A stretch of 64,000 nt of DNA from Nocardia sp. SYP-A9097 (GCF_009649815.1 NZ_WJIC01000002.1:558001-622000), one strand, 5' to 3'. Positions 48,755 through 58,725 are shown, numbered from the stretch's first letter. Notes: generated from the sequence alone by a model not told the origin. A program made the numbers and translations.

Positions 48755-49762
48755 CTAGCCTCCCATCTTTCGGATCGGCGCACGGTCGCCCGGAATATCG
48801 GGCAGGGCGGGCGGCAGGATATTGGTGATCACCGCGTCGAACCAGCGGCCGGTACCCAGCACGTTCGAGTACAACCCGTAGAACGGGGCCGCCAGCTGCA
48901 ACGTCTTGGTGATATTGGCCTGGTTGGCGTTGAGCATGTCGATCGTCTTCTCGAGGTTGGTCAGCGCGGGGCCGATCTGCTCCTCGTTGTCGTGCACCAG
49001 CGCGGTCAGTTCCGCCGCAATGGTTTTCGCACCCGTCAGCAACTGCGCGATCGACTGCTGGCGCACATTCAGCTCGGCGAGCAACTGCCCGCCATTACCG
49101 ATGAGCCGCTCGAATTCGGCATTGCGGTCGGCCAGTACCTGGGTGGTCTTCTTGGTCGCGCCGAACAGCTTCTTCAGCTGGTCGTCGCGCTTGGCCAGGG
49201 TCTCGGACAGCCGGGCGACACCGTCGATGGAGCCGCGGATCTCCGGCGGCGTGCCGGAGAAGGCATCGGAGAGCACCCGGAAGCTCTGCGCCAGCTGATC
49301 GGTCTTGGTCTCCTCGATATCGGCGGCGGCATCGCTGAACGCGTCCACCACGTCGTACGGGGAAACCGTGCGGGACAACGGAATATCCTGCTCCGGATCG
49401 GCCGCACCGGAGCCCTTGGGATCCAGCGCCAGATACTTCTGCCCGAGCAGCGTCTTGATCTGAATGGACGCGGTGGTCTCATTGCCGATCCAGGCGTCCT
49501 GGGTACGGAAGTCGACCAGCACCTTGTCGCCGTCCAGGCGCACATCCTGCACCTGGCCGACCTTCACACCGGCGATCCGAACCTCATTGCCCTTCTTCAG
49601 CCCCGCGGCCTCGGAGAATTCGGCGGTGTACTTCGTTCCGGCGCCCAGAATCGGCAACTTGTCGAGGCTGAACGCGGACATGGTCACCAGAAGCACCATG
49701 ACCAGGCCCAGTCCGCCCATGAACGCCGGACTGCGCTTACCGAGCACTACCCGATCGTCCAT
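48755..49762 (-). CDS. mceC: MCE family protein (MceC-type)
   Basis: Third Mce protein, 335 aa. Membrane anchor (about 12-33), Mce/MlaD domain (about 40-120, YTAEFSEAAGLKKGNEVRIAGVKVGQV) and helical repeats. ATG 49762 overlaps the mceB stop as TGATG, giving close coupling. Confidence 0.9.
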   Translation of the reverse strand: MDDRVVLGKRSPAFMGGLGLVMVLLVTMSAFSLDKLPILGAGTKYTAEFSEAAGLKKGNEVRIAGVKVGQVQDVRLDGDKVLVDFRTQDAWIGNETTASIQIKTLLGQKYLALDPKGSGAADPEQDIPLSRTVSPYDVVDAFSDAAADIEETKTDQLAQSFRVLSDAFSGTPPEIRGSIDGVARLSETLAKRDDQLKKLFGATKKTTQVLADRNAEFERLIGNGGQLLAELNVRQQSIAQLLTGAKTIAAELTALVHDNEEQIGPALTNLEKTIDMLNANQANITKTLQLAAPFYGLYSNVLGTGRWFDAVITNILPPALPDIPGDRAPIRKMGG

Positions 49763-50850
49763 CAGCGGCCTCCCTTCCCATGGCAGCGCGGAGCCGGATT
49801 CGTATAGACCGGCTGATTGACGGTCGGCATGTTCTGAATCGCCGCGGGCAGATTCAGCTGCGGCGCGTCGGCCGTACCCGGCCCGGCCACGATGTCGATA
49901 CCGCACAGGTAGAACTGGAACCAGGAGCCGTACGAGGCGGCCCGGCCCAGCTTGTCCATCTTGATCGGCAGATTCGCCAGACCCTCGTTGACCTCGTCGG
50001 ACCGGTCGTTGAGCGTGCCGGTCAACTGATTCAGGCCCGCGATGGCGCCCTGCAGATTCGGCCGCACCGGCACCAGCAGATCGGCGGTGGCGGTGGCCAG
50101 ATTGCCGAGCGAGGTGACCGCCGAGCCGATGGTGCCGCGATCGGCGTTCAGCCCCGAGACCAGCGCCTCGGTATTGACAATCAGCTGATCCAGCTGGCCG
50201 TCATGCTCGTTCACCGCTGCCAGAATGGCATTCAGGTTGGTGATCACCGAGCCGATCACCGCATCCTTGTCGGCGATCTTGTTGGTGAGCGCGGCGGTAT
50301 TGGCGACCAGATCGGTAATGGTGCCCTTCTCGCCTTGGAACACCTGAATGATGTTGTAGGACAGCTGATTCACATCATCCGGGGTGAGCGTCTGGAACAG
50401 CGGCCGGAAACCGTTGAACAGCTCGGTCAGATTCAAGGCGGGCTTGGTGCGCTCCAGCGGAATGGTTCCGCCCTTGTTGAGCTTGCGACCCTGCTCCCCC
50501 GCACCCTGTTCGAGCGCGATGTAGCGCTGCCCCACCAGGTTCCGGTACTTGATCTGAGCGGTGGTGGAGGCGGGCAGCCAATTGCGGTCGGTGACTTCGA
50601 ATTCCACATTCGCCAGTCGCTTGTCGACAATGGACACCTTGGTCACCTTGCCGACCCGCACACCGGCGATGCGCACCTCGTCACCCGGATTCAGCGACGT
50701 CACATCGGTGAAGCGGGCATTGAACTTGGTGCCGCCGCCACCGTAATTGGCGATGGTCAGCGCCAGCATGCCGGTGGCCAGCACCGTCACCACGATGAAG
50801 GCGATCAGTTTGGTCAGCGTGCCGCCGAGGCCGCGCAGCAGTTCCTTCAT
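49762..50850 (-). CDS. mceB: MCE family protein (MceB-type)
   Basis: Second Mce protein, 362 aa: membrane anchor (about 14-35), Mce/MlaD domain (about 42-125, FNARFTDVTSLNPGDEVRIAGVRVGKV), then the helical channel region and a conserved C-terminal FQFYLCGIDIVAGPG segment. Overlaps mceA by 4 bp. Confidence 0.91.
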   Translation of the reverse strand: MKELLRGLGGTLTKLIAFIVVTVLATGMLALTIANYGGGGTKFNARFTDVTSLNPGDEVRIAGVRVGKVTKVSIVDKRLANVEFEVTDRNWLPASTTAQIKYRNLVGQRYIALEQGAGEQGRKLNKGGTIPLERTKPALNLTELFNGFRPLFQTLTPDDVNQLSYNIIQVFQGEKGTITDLVANTAALTNKIADKDAVIGSVITNLNAILAAVNEHDGQLDQLIVNTEALVSGLNADRGTIGSAVTSLGNLATATADLLVPVRPNLQGAIAGLNQLTGTLNDRSDEVNEGLANLPIKMDKLGRAASYGSWFQFYLCGIDIVAGPGTADAPQLNLPAAIQNMPTVNQPVYTNPAPRCHGKGGR

Positions 50851-52202
50851 CGAAGGCTCACCTCGCTGCCACGGAAGGCCGGTGCCGCGATGCGCGACAT
50901 CCAGCTGGGCACCTGGTCCGGCGAGACACCATTGGCCGCACCGTAGATCGAGTTCAGGGTCTGCTGCTCCTGCGGAGATCCGGCGGTGGTCGGCGCGTGC
51001 GGGCCGAACACCTTGTACTGCGGCGCCGGCATGACACCGATGTTCTGATCACCCGGGGTCCGGCTCGGCGGCTGGTAGGAGCCGTCATTGGCGGAACCGT
51101 CGGTGTACTGGCCCGGGTCCACGCCGAGCGGGTACTCCGGAATGCACAGCGCGCCACGGGAATCGAACCAGCGCGGCTCATCCTGGTTGGGCACGTAGCG
51201 GCCACGCGGATTGACGATCTCCACCGTCACGCGTGAACCGGGCGTGTCGGTGCCCTTACCGAACAGCTCGTCGATGCGCGGCTTCATCTGCGCGAAGTTC
51301 TTCAGCGCGCAGGTGTAGCCGGGCGAGAACTTCGCGAGGGCCTCGAGAGCGGGCCGGGAGTCCGCCGCCACATCGATGATGTTGTCGCGGTTGGCCGTCA
51401 GGAAGTCCGCCAGATCCGATGAGCTCGGCGTCAACGTGGCGAGCATCCGGTCGATATCCGGGCGCTTGTCCACGATGGTGGCATTGGTGGTGCGCAGATT
51501 GTCCAGCGCGTCCACCAATTGCGGTGCGGCATCGGAGTACACCGCGGCCACATCGGCAAAGCTCTTCAAATCCTCCTGCAGCGTGGGCAATTCGGTATTC
51601 ACCTGGGTGAAGATGGTGTCCAGGCGGTCGATGGTCTTACCCAGCTCATCGCCCCGGCCCTGTAGCGCCTGCGAAATCGCGCCGAGGGTGGAGGCCAGGT
51701 ACTGCGGCGGCACCGCCTGCAGCAGCGGCAGCAGATGATCCAGCAGCTGGCTCACCTCGATGGCGTGCCCGCTGGTGTCCTGATGCAGGGTCATACCGGC
51801 GGCGAGGAATTTGCCGTCCGGCTGCTCCGGCCACACCAGATCGACATAACGCTCACCGAAGAGGGTCTTGGGCAGCAGGCGCGCGGTCACATTGGCGGGA
51901 ATCCTGCCGGCCTTACCGGGATCGATCGCCAGGTCCAGGGTCACCTGATGGCCGTCGTACGAACTCGACCGCACCTCACCGACGGTCACACCGCGGACCT
52001 TCACATCCGCATTGCGGGTCAAGGCGTTTCCAACGGTATCGGTCAGCAGATTCACCCGCACGGTGTCGACGAACTGCTTGTTGTAGATGGCGACGGTGGT
52101 CCACAGGAACAGCGCCACGATCACGAAGAACAGCACACCCATGGTGCGCTTGCGTAGCTTCTCGGTGCGACGCCAGAACAGCACCCGCTCTGGATTGGTC
52201 AT
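50847..52202 (-). CDS. mceA: MCE family protein (MceA-type)
   Basis: First Mce protein, 451 aa: membrane anchor (about 22-40), Mce/MlaD domain (about 48-130, VRVNLLTDTVGNALTRNADVKVRGVTVGEV) and helical segments, with an extended Pro/Gly-rich C-terminus that includes PQYKVFGPHAP. ATG 52202 overlaps the yrbEB stop. Stands right after the permease pair as expected. Confidence 0.91.
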   Translation of the reverse strand: MTNPERVLFWRRTEKLRKRTMGVLFFVIVALFLWTTVAIYNKQFVDTVRVNLLTDTVGNALTRNADVKVRGVTVGEVRSSSYDGHQVTLDLAIDPGKAGRIPANVTARLLPKTLFGERYVDLVWPEQPDGKFLAAGMTLHQDTSGHAIEVSQLLDHLLPLLQAVPPQYLASTLGAISQALQGRGDELGKTIDRLDTIFTQVNTELPTLQEDLKSFADVAAVYSDAAPQLVDALDNLRTTNATIVDKRPDIDRMLATLTPSSSDLADFLTANRDNIIDVAADSRPALEALAKFSPGYTCALKNFAQMKPRIDELFGKGTDTPGSRVTVEIVNPRGRYVPNQDEPRWFDSRGALCIPEYPLGVDPGQYTDGSANDGSYQPPSRTPGDQNIGVMPAPQYKVFGPHAPTTAGSPQEQQTLNSIYGAANGVSPDQVPSWMSRIAAPAFRGSEVSLR

Positions 52203-53065
52203 CCGGCCACCCGCACCGTCGTGGTCGTGCCCCAAATGGCAAGACTGAGGAAGAAATCGAGCACATTGATCAGCACGATGGCCGCACGCACCGCACGACC
52301 CACGGCCACACCCACGCCCGCCGGACCACCGGACGCGTTGAAGCCGTAGTAGCAGTGCACCAGGATGATCACGAACGCGAAGACGAGCACCTTCAGGAAT
52401 GAATAGATGACGTCTTCGGGTGGCAGGAACAATTGGAAGTAGTGATCATATGAACCACTCGATTGCCCGTTGAAATAGATACTGATCATCCGCGAAGCCA
52501 CATAGGTGCCCAGCAGGCCGACGATATACAGCGGAATGACCGCCACGAAACCCGCGATCACGCGCGTGGTCACCAGGAACGGCACACCCGGCACCGCCAT
52601 CACCTCGAGCGCGTCGATCTCCTCGGAGATACGCATGGCACCCAATTGCGCGGTGAAACCACACCCGACCGTCGCCGAAAGCGCAAGCGCCGCAACGAGA
52701 GGCGCGAGTTCACGAGTATTGATGTACCCGGTCAGGAAGCCGGTGAGCACGCCCGAACCGAGCGAATCCAGGGCCTTGAAACCCTGCAGGCCCACGACCA
52801 CACCGACCGAGGCCGACATGAAGACGATGACACCGATGGTGCCGCCGATGACCGCCAGCGCACCCGAACCGAAGGTCACCTCGGCCAGCAGCCGCATGAC
52901 CTCCTTGCGGTAGTGCACGACGGTCCGCGGAATCGAGCTGACGGCCCGGGTGTAGAACGACATCTGATCGCCGGCCCGGTCGACCAGATTGACGGGGGAT
53001 TTGAGCACACCGGTCATCCGGCGCGCCCCCCGCTGAATAGCGTTGGTGCGCTGCGAAACAACCAT
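52199..53065 (-). CDS. yrbEB: ABC transporter permease (YrbEB-type, MlaE family)
   Basis: Second MlaE-type permease of the mce operon, 288 aa, with five to six membrane helices and the typical motif GCGFTAQLGAMRISEEIDALEVMAVPGVPFLVTTRVIAG. Together with YrbEA it forms the membrane core of the lipid importer. 3 bp from yrbEA, overlapping mceA. Confidence 0.93.
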   Translation of the reverse strand: MVVSQRTNAIQRGARRMTGVLKSPVNLVDRAGDQMSFYTRAVSSIPRTVVHYRKEVMRLLAEVTFGSGALAVIGGTIGVIVFMSASVGVVVGLQGFKALDSLGSGVLTGFLTGYINTRELAPLVAALALSATVGCGFTAQLGAMRISEEIDALEVMAVPGVPFLVTTRVIAGFVAVIPLYIVGLLGTYVASRMISIYFNGQSSGSYDHYFQLFLPPEDVIYSFLKVLVFAFVIILVHCYYGFNASGGPAGVGVAVGRAVRAAIVLINVLDFFLSLAIWGTTTTVRVAG

Positions 53066-53068
53066 GGA

Positions 53069-53863
53069 TCACGCGCCCTTGGCCGGGACGACCTGAAGAT
53101 AAATCAGGGTCAGCACCAGGTTCAGGAAGAACAACACCAGGAACGTGATAACCACGGATTGGTTCACGGCGTCACCTACTCCTTTCGGGCCCCCCTTGGG
53201 ATGCAGACCCTTGTAAGCGGCGATGACGCCCGCGACGAGTCCGAAGATCAAAGCCTTGATCTCGCCGATCCAAAGATCGGGCAACTGCGCGAGCGCGGAG
53301 AACGAAGCCAGGTAGGCGCCGGGCGTACCGCCCTGCAAACCCACATTGAAGAAATAGCCGCCGCAGATACCGACGACCGCGACCAGACCGTTGAGCAGCA
53401 GCGCGACCAGCATCATGCCGAGTACACGCGGAACCACAAGGCGCTGAATGGGATCGATGCCCAGCACCTCCATGGCGTCGATCTCCTCGCGAATGGTGCG
53501 CGAGCCGAGATCGGCGGCCACGGCGGAGCCGGCGGCACCGGCGATGATCAGGGCGGTGACCACGGGCGCCGCCTGCTGAACCGTAGCGAGCACGCTGGTG
53601 GCACCGGTGAACGCCTCCGCGCCGAGCTGCTTGATGAGCGAGCCGGTCTGCAGGGCGACCACCGCGCCGAACGGGATTGCCACCAGGGCGGCGGGAAGAA
53701 TCGAGACACTCGCGATGAACCACGACTGCTCGATGAATTCCCGCACCTGGAAAGGCCGTCGGAAGGTCTTGCGCATAACATCCAACAGCAGCGCAAAAAT
53801 GTTGCCGGCCTGGGCAAGTCCCGACTCGACCGGGGTGCGCAGCCGCGTCAGGGATTGGTTCAC
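53069..53863 (-). CDS. yrbEA: ABC transporter permease (YrbEA-type, MlaE family)
   Basis: First MlaE-type permease, 264 aa, with the MlaE signature ADLGSRTIREEIDAMEVLGIDPIQRLVVPRVLG at about 140-172 and multiple membrane helices. Starts 10 bp after the mceG stop, so the ATPase and permeases are probably one transcript. Confidence 0.93.
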   Translation of the reverse strand: MNQSLTRLRTPVESGLAQAGNIFALLLDVMRKTFRRPFQVREFIEQSWFIASVSILPAALVAIPFGAVVALQTGSLIKQLGAEAFTGATSVLATVQQAAPVVTALIIAGAAGSAVAADLGSRTIREEIDAMEVLGIDPIQRLVVPRVLGMMLVALLLNGLVAVVGICGGYFFNVGLQGGTPGAYLASFSALAQLPDLWIGEIKALIFGLVAGVIAAYKGLHPKGGPKGVGDAVNQSVVITFLVLFFLNLVLTLIYLQVVPAKGA

Positions 53864-53873
53864 GGGCGGTATG

Positions 53874-54932
53874 TTACCCGTTGGTCAAGTTGTGTCGAAC
53901 CGTGGCGTCATACCCACCCGTGTAGGCGGGCATCACCTGTGTGTCGGCATCCCCGTTCTCCTCCATGGAGTGCCGGATCGCCTCCTGCGCGGCGGGCGGC
54001 AGCGTGTGCAGAATCTGGCGCACCCGCTCCCGGCGACGGCCCACGGCGGCACGCACGGGCATACCCGGCTGCGCCTTCATCTGCGGGATGATGCCCTCGA
54101 CCTCTTCCGCGCCACCGGCGTGGTGACCGGCGTCGAACATGGCCTGCTCGCGGGCCATCTGCGACTCGTCCTTCTCCTCGGACATGCCGATCGGGCCCTG
54201 CATGCGGCCGTTCAGGAACTGCTTCACCACCGGCTCTTCCGAGGTCAGCAGCACCTCACGGGGGCCGAACATGACCAGGTTGCGGCGGAACAGCATGCCG
54301 ATATTGTCCGGGACGGTACGCGCCAGGTTGATGTTGTGCGTGACGATCAGGATCGTCGCGTCGATCTGCGCGTTGATATCGATCAACAGCTGCGAAAGAT
54401 AGGTCGTACGAACGGGATCCAGACCCGAGTCCGGCTCGTCGACGAGGATGATCTGCGGATCCAGCACCAGGGCGCGGGCCAGACCGGCGCGCTTACGCAT
54501 ACCACCGGAGATCTCACCCGGGAGCTTGCCCTCCGCACCGAGCAGACCGGTCAGCTCCAGCTTCTCCATGACGATCTTCTTGATGTCGGATTCACTCTTC
54601 TTCGTGTGCTCACGAAGCGGGAACGCGACATTGTCGAAGAGATTCATCGAGCCGAAGAGCGCGCCGTCCTGGAACAGCACACCGAACAGCTTGCGGATCT
54701 CGTACAGCTCCTTGTTGGAGCAGGTGGTGATATCGGTGCCATCGATGTAGATGGAGCCGCGCTCGGGACGCAGCAGACCGATCAGCGACTTCAGGAAGAC
54801 CGACTTACCGGTACCGGAGGGGCCGAGCAACGCGCTGACTTCCCCCGACGGCAGCGTCAATGAGACGTCCTGCCAAATCCGTTGGGAACCGAACGACTTG
54901 GTGATGCCTTCGGTCCTGACCTCGACGCCCAC
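53874..54932 (-). CDS. mceG: Mce system ABC transporter ATPase
   Basis: ABC ATPase powering Mce lipid import, 352 aa. Walker A LGPSGTGKS at about 33-41, Q-loop FQDGALFGSMN, signature EISGGMRKRAGLARAL, Walker B ILVDEPDSGLD and H-loop IVTHN. The extra C-terminal extension with GPIGMSEEKDE is a marker of the Mkl/MceG group. GTG 54932 chosen because GGAGG lies five bases upstream and the mycobacterial protein starts at the corresponding MGVxxEV residue; a GTG 12 bp earlier is possible. In M. tuberculosis the orthologue stands alone at this locus. Confidence 0.94.
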   Translation of the reverse strand: MGVEVRTEGITKSFGSQRIWQDVSLTLPSGEVSALLGPSGTGKSVFLKSLIGLLRPERGSIYIDGTDITTCSNKELYEIRKLFGVLFQDGALFGSMNLFDNVAFPLREHTKKSESDIKKIVMEKLELTGLLGAEGKLPGEISGGMRKRAGLARALVLDPQIILVDEPDSGLDPVRTTYLSQLLIDINAQIDATILIVTHNINLARTVPDNIGMLFRRNLVMFGPREVLLTSEEPVVKQFLNGRMQGPIGMSEEKDESQMAREQAMFDAGHHAGGAEEVEGIIPQMKAQPGMPVRAAVGRRRERVRQILHTLPPAAQEAIRHSMEENGDADTQVMPAYTGGYDATVRHNLTNG

Positions 54933-55245
54933 GCCAACCTCCACAATTCTCCGACGAGCGCCCCACTGCGGCGCACCACGAATTTTTCAATGCGCGGTGT
55001 GGCGCATCACAGTGGGTCCGGCCACTGTATCGCATATACCCCGTCTCGGACACCGAGACCTGACCGGTCGGTAACGAAACATTTCACACCGGTGAATCAC
55101 AGCGCAATTACGAGGACTCGAATACGCGAAAAGGGCGGCCCCCCAACGGGAACCGCCCTTTTCAAGTACAACACCCTCAGGTTTTCGGGGGTGTGGGGGA
55201 AGCCCCCACAACACTCCGTACTTCCTATGGGATCGCCGGCAAGTA
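54933..55245. other. Intergenic region between rplL and mceG
   Basis: About 310 bp: the rplJL terminator (55128-55163), a second hairpin (55192-55210) and then about 195 bp with the mceG promoter region, which is not resolved with confidence. A TATATG element at about 55033 could be a -10. No KstR-type box is present here, so control of this mce operon by KstR is not supported. Confidence 0.5.
55128..55163 (-). terminator. Intrinsic terminator after rplL
   Basis: 11-bp arms GAAAAGGGCGG/CCGCCCTTTTC around a C-rich loop, followed by T-rich sequence. A second perfect 8-bp hairpin (TGTGGGGG/CCCCCACA, 55192-55210) lies between it and rplL, so the rplJL transcript is probably terminated twice. Confidence 0.8.
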
Positions 55246-55620
55246 TTACTTGACGGAGATCTTGGCGCCGGCCTCTTCGAGCTTGGCCTTGGCGGCCTCG
55301 GCGGCCTCCTTGTTGACCTTCTCCAGGATGGCCTTCGGGGCGCTCTCGACGAGGTCCTTGGCTTCCTTCAGGCCCAGGCCGGAGACGATCTCGCGAACGA
55401 CCTTGATGACCTGGATCTTCTTGTCGCCGGCCGACTCGATGACAACATCGAACTCGTCTTGCTCTTCGACAGCCTCGGCAACGGCAACGCCGGGGCCGGC
55501 CTGCACGACGGGAGCGGCAGCGGTGACCTCGAACTTGTCCTCGAACGCCTTCACGAACTCGGAGAGCTCGAGCAGGGTCATGCCGGAGAAGGTTTCGAGC
55601 AGCTCGTCAACGTTAGCCAT
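55246..55620 (-). CDS. rplL: 50S ribosomal protein L7/L12
   Basis: Stalk protein of 124 aa; N-terminal dimerisation domain, acidic flexible hinge ([12 protein letters not shown]) and the C-terminal domain that recruits translational GTPases ([29 protein letters not shown]). 64 bp downstream of rplJ. Confidence 0.99.
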   Translation of the reverse strand: MANVDELLETFSGMTLLELSEFVKAFEDKFEVTAAAPVVQAGPGVAVAEAVEEQDEFDVVIESAGDKKIQVIKVVREIVSGLGLKEAKDLVESAPKAILEKVNKEAAEAAKAKLEEAGAKISVK

Positions 55621-55684
55621 TGATGTTTCCTTTCGATGGTTTCATCGCCGCGCGAGCGGCAACGAAAAGGTTTGGGGTAGTGAC

Positions 55685-56251
55685 CTATTCGGCGTCGGCC
55701 GCGGGAGCTTCGGCGGCGGGAGCGGCAGCGCCACCCTCGTTCGCCTTCTTCTCCTCGAGGGCCGCGAACAGCCGGGCAAGCTGGTTGCCGGGGGCTGCGA
55801 ACAGCGCCGCGGCCTTCGACAGATTGCCCTTCATGGCGCCGGCCAGCTTGGCCAGCAGGACCTCGCGGGACTCCAGGTCGGCGATCCGCTCAACTTCGGC
55901 CACGGACAGCGCAATGCCGTCCATGTAGCCGCCCTTGATGATCAGCGCCTTGTTGTCCTTGGCGAAAGCCTTGAGCGCCTTCGCGGCTTCGACCGGCTCA
56001 CCCTTGATGAAGGTGATAGCGGTCGGACCGACGAACAAGTCATCCAGGCCTTCGACGCCAGCTTCGGCAGCTGCGCGCTTGACCAGGGTGTTCTTGGCGA
56101 CGGAGTAAGTGGCGTCCGCGCCCAGCGCACGACGCAGCTCGGTGATCTTGCCAACCGACAGTCCACGGTATTCCGTGACAACGGTGGCGGTCGAACCCTT
56201 GAACTGCTCCGTGATCTCCGCTACCGCGGTGACCTTCTCGGGTTTTGCCAT
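55685..56251 (-). CDS. rplJ: 50S ribosomal protein L10
   Basis: Stalk base protein of 188 aa that binds 23S rRNA and L12 dimers. Starts [13 protein letters not shown] at ATG 56251, includes [13 protein letters not shown], and ends in the Ala-rich tail typical of actinobacterial L10. The L10 leader lies immediately upstream, so the protein probably represses its own translation. Confidence 0.98.
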   Translation of the reverse strand: MAKPEKVTAVAEITEQFKGSTATVVTEYRGLSVGKITELRRALGADATYSVAKNTLVKRAAAEAGVEGLDDLFVGPTAITFIKGEPVEAAKALKAFAKDNKALIIKGGYMDGIALSVAEVERIADLESREVLLAKLAGAMKGNLSKAAALFAAPGNQLARLFAALEEKKANEGGAAAPAAEAPAADAE

Positions 56252-56324
56252 ACTTCGCCTCCTCTCTGGATGGTCGGTTCGTATATGAACTACCAACACC
56301 GCCAGGGGCCAGCGATAAAGCGAA

Positions 56325-56476
56325 CGCCCCGCGGACGCAGAGTCCCGGGGCGTAGAAGAAACACAAGGCGAGTGAACTCGCAGTGGTTTCCCAACCTCGG
56401 CTCTCCCTGCGTGGGCCGCCAGCAATAACGCTGGACCTTCGACTGCCTCACGGCAGCAACCAACGGTCTTCGGTAG
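56325..56476 (-). ncRNA. Ribosomal protein L10 leader (rplJL autoregulatory RNA)
   Basis: The minus-strand leader before rplJ contains the conserved elements ACCGAAGACCG, CGAAGGTCC and CGCAGG of L10 leaders, followed by a GC hairpin with arms CGCCCCG/CGGGGCG (56325-56352) and a T-rich tail, an attenuator-like end. Binding of L10(L12)4 here would stop rplJL expression. Boundaries are approximate. Confidence 0.75.
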
Positions 56477-56610
56477 AACGATGTGGGGTGATCACCGAAC
56501 AAGTCGGCGACCGTGGACCAGCATAGCGGACGTGCATCTATCCGCCAAAACGGGGGTGGACCAACTCTCGTAACTCTCCGGGGCTTCGCCCCCGAACCCC
56601 CAAAAGCAAA

Positions 56611-56640
56611 GGGCCGGTACAGGTTTCCCTGTACCGGCCC
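56611..56640 (-). terminator. Intrinsic terminator after rplA
   Basis: Perfect 13-bp stem GGGCCGGTACAGG/CCTGTACCGGCCC with a TTTC loop, followed on the minus strand by a T-rich stretch. Separates rplKA from rplJL. Confidence 0.85.
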
Positions 56641-56678
56641 TCAGGCTTGTGCGTTGCTACGCCAGTCCGCCGAAAAAA

Positions 56679-57389
56679 TCAGTCTTCTTCGGCGAAGTTG
56701 CGGGTGCGGTTCGTGTCCACCGGGATGCCCGGTCCGGTGTTCGTCGAGAACGTCACCTTCTTGAGGTAGCGGCCCTTCGCAGTGGAGGGCTTGACGCGCA
56801 GGATCTCGTCGAGAGCGGCGCCGTAGTTCTCGGCCAGCTTCTTCTCGTCGAAGGACGCCTTGCCGATGACGAAGTGCAGGTTGGCCTGCTTGTCGACGCG
56901 GAAGTTGATCTTGCCGCCCTTGATCTCGTTGACAGCCTTCGCCACATCGGGGGTGACGGTGCCGGTCTTCGGGTTCGGCATCAGGCCACGCGGGCCCAGC
57001 ACGCGAGCGATACGACCGACCTTGGCCATCTGATCAGGGGTGGCGATCGCGGCGTCGAAGTCCAGCCAACCGCCCTGGATGCGCTCGATCAGGTCCTCGG
57101 CGCCAACGGCGTCCGCACCGGCGGCCTCGGCCTCGGCGGCCTTGTCGCCGACCGCGAACACGATGACGCGGGCGGTCTTACCGGTGCCGTGCGGCAGGTT
57201 GACGGTGCCACGGACCATCTGATCGGCCTTGCGGGGATCGACACCGAGACGGACGGCAACCTCGACGGTCGCGTCGGTCTTCGTGGTGGCGGTCTCCTTC
57301 GCGAGCCGCACAGCGGCCAGCGGGGCGTAGAACGCCGACTTGTCGACCTTGGCGGCCGCCTCGAGATAAGCCTTGCTTCGTTTTGCCAT
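56679..57389 (-). CDS. rplA: 50S ribosomal protein L1
   Basis: L1 stalk protein of 236 aa, moving deacylated tRNA from the E site. Standard start [11 protein letters not shown], the central [15 protein letters not shown] motif and the terminal [17 protein letters not shown] region. Downstream of rplK. Its rRNA-binding surface is conserved. Confidence 0.98.
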   Translation of the reverse strand: MAKRSKAYLEAAAKVDKSAFYAPLAAVRLAKETATTKTDATVEVAVRLGVDPRKADQMVRGTVNLPHGTGKTARVIVFAVGDKAAEAEAAGADAVGAEDLIERIQGGWLDFDAAIATPDQMAKVGRIARVLGPRGLMPNPKTGTVTPDVAKAVNEIKGGKINFRVDKQANLHFVIGKASFDEKKLAENYGAALDEILRVKPSTAKGRYLKKVTFSTNTGPGIPVDTNRTRNFAEED

Positions 57390-57470
57390 GTTGTTCTGTC
57401 CTGTCCGTAAGTTCAGACGTGGTGTGCGGGCCTGGCCGGCCCTCCCACGGGATGTGCAGCCGAATGGCTA

Positions 57471-57902
57471 CTAGGAGACGGTGATCCCCATCGAGCGAGC
57501 GGTACCGGCGATGATCTTCGCGGCCTGCTCGATATCGTTGGCGTTCAGATCCTCGGCCTTGGTCTTCGCGATCTCACGGACCTGGTCCATGGTGACCGTC
57601 GCGACCTTCAGACGGTGCGGCTCGGCGGAGCCCTTCTGCACACCGGCGGCCTTGAGCAGCAGCTGCGAGGCAGGCGGGGTCTTCAGCTTGAAATCGAAAG
57701 AACGATCTTCGTAGACCGTGATCTCGACCGGGATGATGTTCCCGCGCTGCGACTCGGTCGCGGCGTTGTAAGCCTTGCAGAACTCCATGATGTTCACGCC
57801 GTGCTGACCCAGCGCGGGACCAACGGGCGGAGCCGGATTGGCCGCACCGGCCTTGATCTGGAGCTTGATAAGCCCAGAGACCTTCTTCTTCTTCGGGGGC
57901 AT
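57471..57902 (-). CDS. rplK: 50S ribosomal protein L11
   Basis: GTPase-centre protein of 143 aa, start [46 protein letters not shown]. The proline-rich N-terminal domain binds thiostrepton and RelA-type factors; the C-terminal domain binds 23S rRNA. ATG 57902, 40 bp downstream of nusG. Confidence 0.98.
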   Translation of the reverse strand: MPPKKKKVSGLIKLQIKAGAANPAPPVGPALGQHGVNIMEFCKAYNAATESQRGNIIPVEITVYEDRSFDFKLKTPPASQLLLKAAGVQKGSAEPHRLKVATVTMDQVREIAKTKAEDLNANDIEQAAKIIAGTARSMGITVS

Positions 57903-57942
57903 CTTTCTTCCTTGGTTAGGTTCTTGCGGTTTGCAAGTCTGA

Positions 57943-58725
57943 TCAGATCTTGGAGACCTGAGTGAACGCCAGCTCGACCGGGGTCTCGCGGCCGAAGATG
58001 GAGACCAGCACCTTGAGCTTCTGCTGCTCGGCATTGATCTCGGAAATGCTGGCCGGAAGGGTGGCGAACGGGCCGTCCATGACGGTGACCGACTCGCCGA
58101 TCTCGAAGTCCACATCGATGGTGGGCTTGATGATCGGGGTCTCGCCCGAGGTCTCGGAACCGGCGGCAGCGCCCGCGGCGGGCTTCTGCTGCTTGGCGGC
58201 CGGGACCAGGAACTTCACCACATCATCGATGGACAGCGGGGACGGGCGCGAGGTCGCACCGACGAAACCGGTCACACCGGGGGTATTGCGGACCGCGCCC
58301 CAGGACTCGTCGTTCAGCTCCATGCGGACCAGGATGTAACCCGGCAGCACCTTGCGATTGACGTTCTTGCGCTGGCCGTTCTTGATCTCGGTGACCTCTT
58401 CGGTCGGAACCTCGACCTGGAAGATGTAGTCCTCGAGACCGAGGTTCTGCACGCGGGTCTCGAGATTGGTCTTCACCTTGTTCTCGTAACCGGCGTAGGA
58501 GTGGATGACGTACCAGTCGCCGGGGGCGCGACGCAGCGCGGCCTTCATCTCGGCTACCGGATCGGCGGGCTCGGCATCGACAGGAGCGGCCAGTTCTTCG
58601 GCGGTCGGCTCGTCAGCGGCTTCCTCCGCGTCGGCGGAGTCCACGAATTCCTCGACGTCGGTGGTTTCCTCCACCAGATCGTCGACCTGGAATTCGTCGG
58701 TTGTGCCGTTCTCCGGGGTGCTCAC
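57943..58725 (-). CDS. nusG: Transcription termination/antitermination protein NusG
   Basis: NusG of 260 aa. An acidic N-terminal extension (1-65), usual in actinobacteria, precedes the NGN domain (about 68-165, [22 protein letters not shown]) and the C-terminal KOW domain (about 205-260, [22 protein letters not shown]). It couples transcription to translation or Rho. ATG 58725, 115 bp after secE. Confidence 0.97.
   Translation of the reverse strand: MSTPENGTTDEFQVDDLVEETTDVEEFVDSADAEEAADEPTAEELAAPVDAEPADPVAEMKAALRRAPGDWYVIHSYAGYENKVKTNLETRVQNLGLEDYIFQVEVPTEEVTEIKNGQRKNVNRKVLPGYILVRMELNDESWGAVRNTPGVTGFVGATSRPSPLSIDDVVKFLVPAAKQQKPAAGAAAGSETSGETPIIKPTIDVDFEIGESVTVMDGPFATLPASISEINAEQQKLKVLVSIFGRETPVELAFTQVSKI

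Larger units (their letters stand above)
56252..56678. other. Intergenic region between rplA and rplJ
   Basis: About 430 bp with the rplKA terminator (56611-56640), the rplJL promoter region (about 56480-56610, not resolved) and the L10 leader. No gene is seen. Confidence 0.6.

Noticed and set aside
43172..54932. Assignment of the mce operon as mce4 (cholesterol import) under KstR
   Set aside because: No KstR-type box lies upstream of mceG or yrbEA, and the sterol genes that accompany mce4 are absent. The operon is left unnumbered.
54998..55014. CRP-like sequence TGTGGCGCATCACA upstream of mceG
   Set aside because: The half-sites are spaced six bases apart rather than the eight needed for CRP, so it does not fit the known site.
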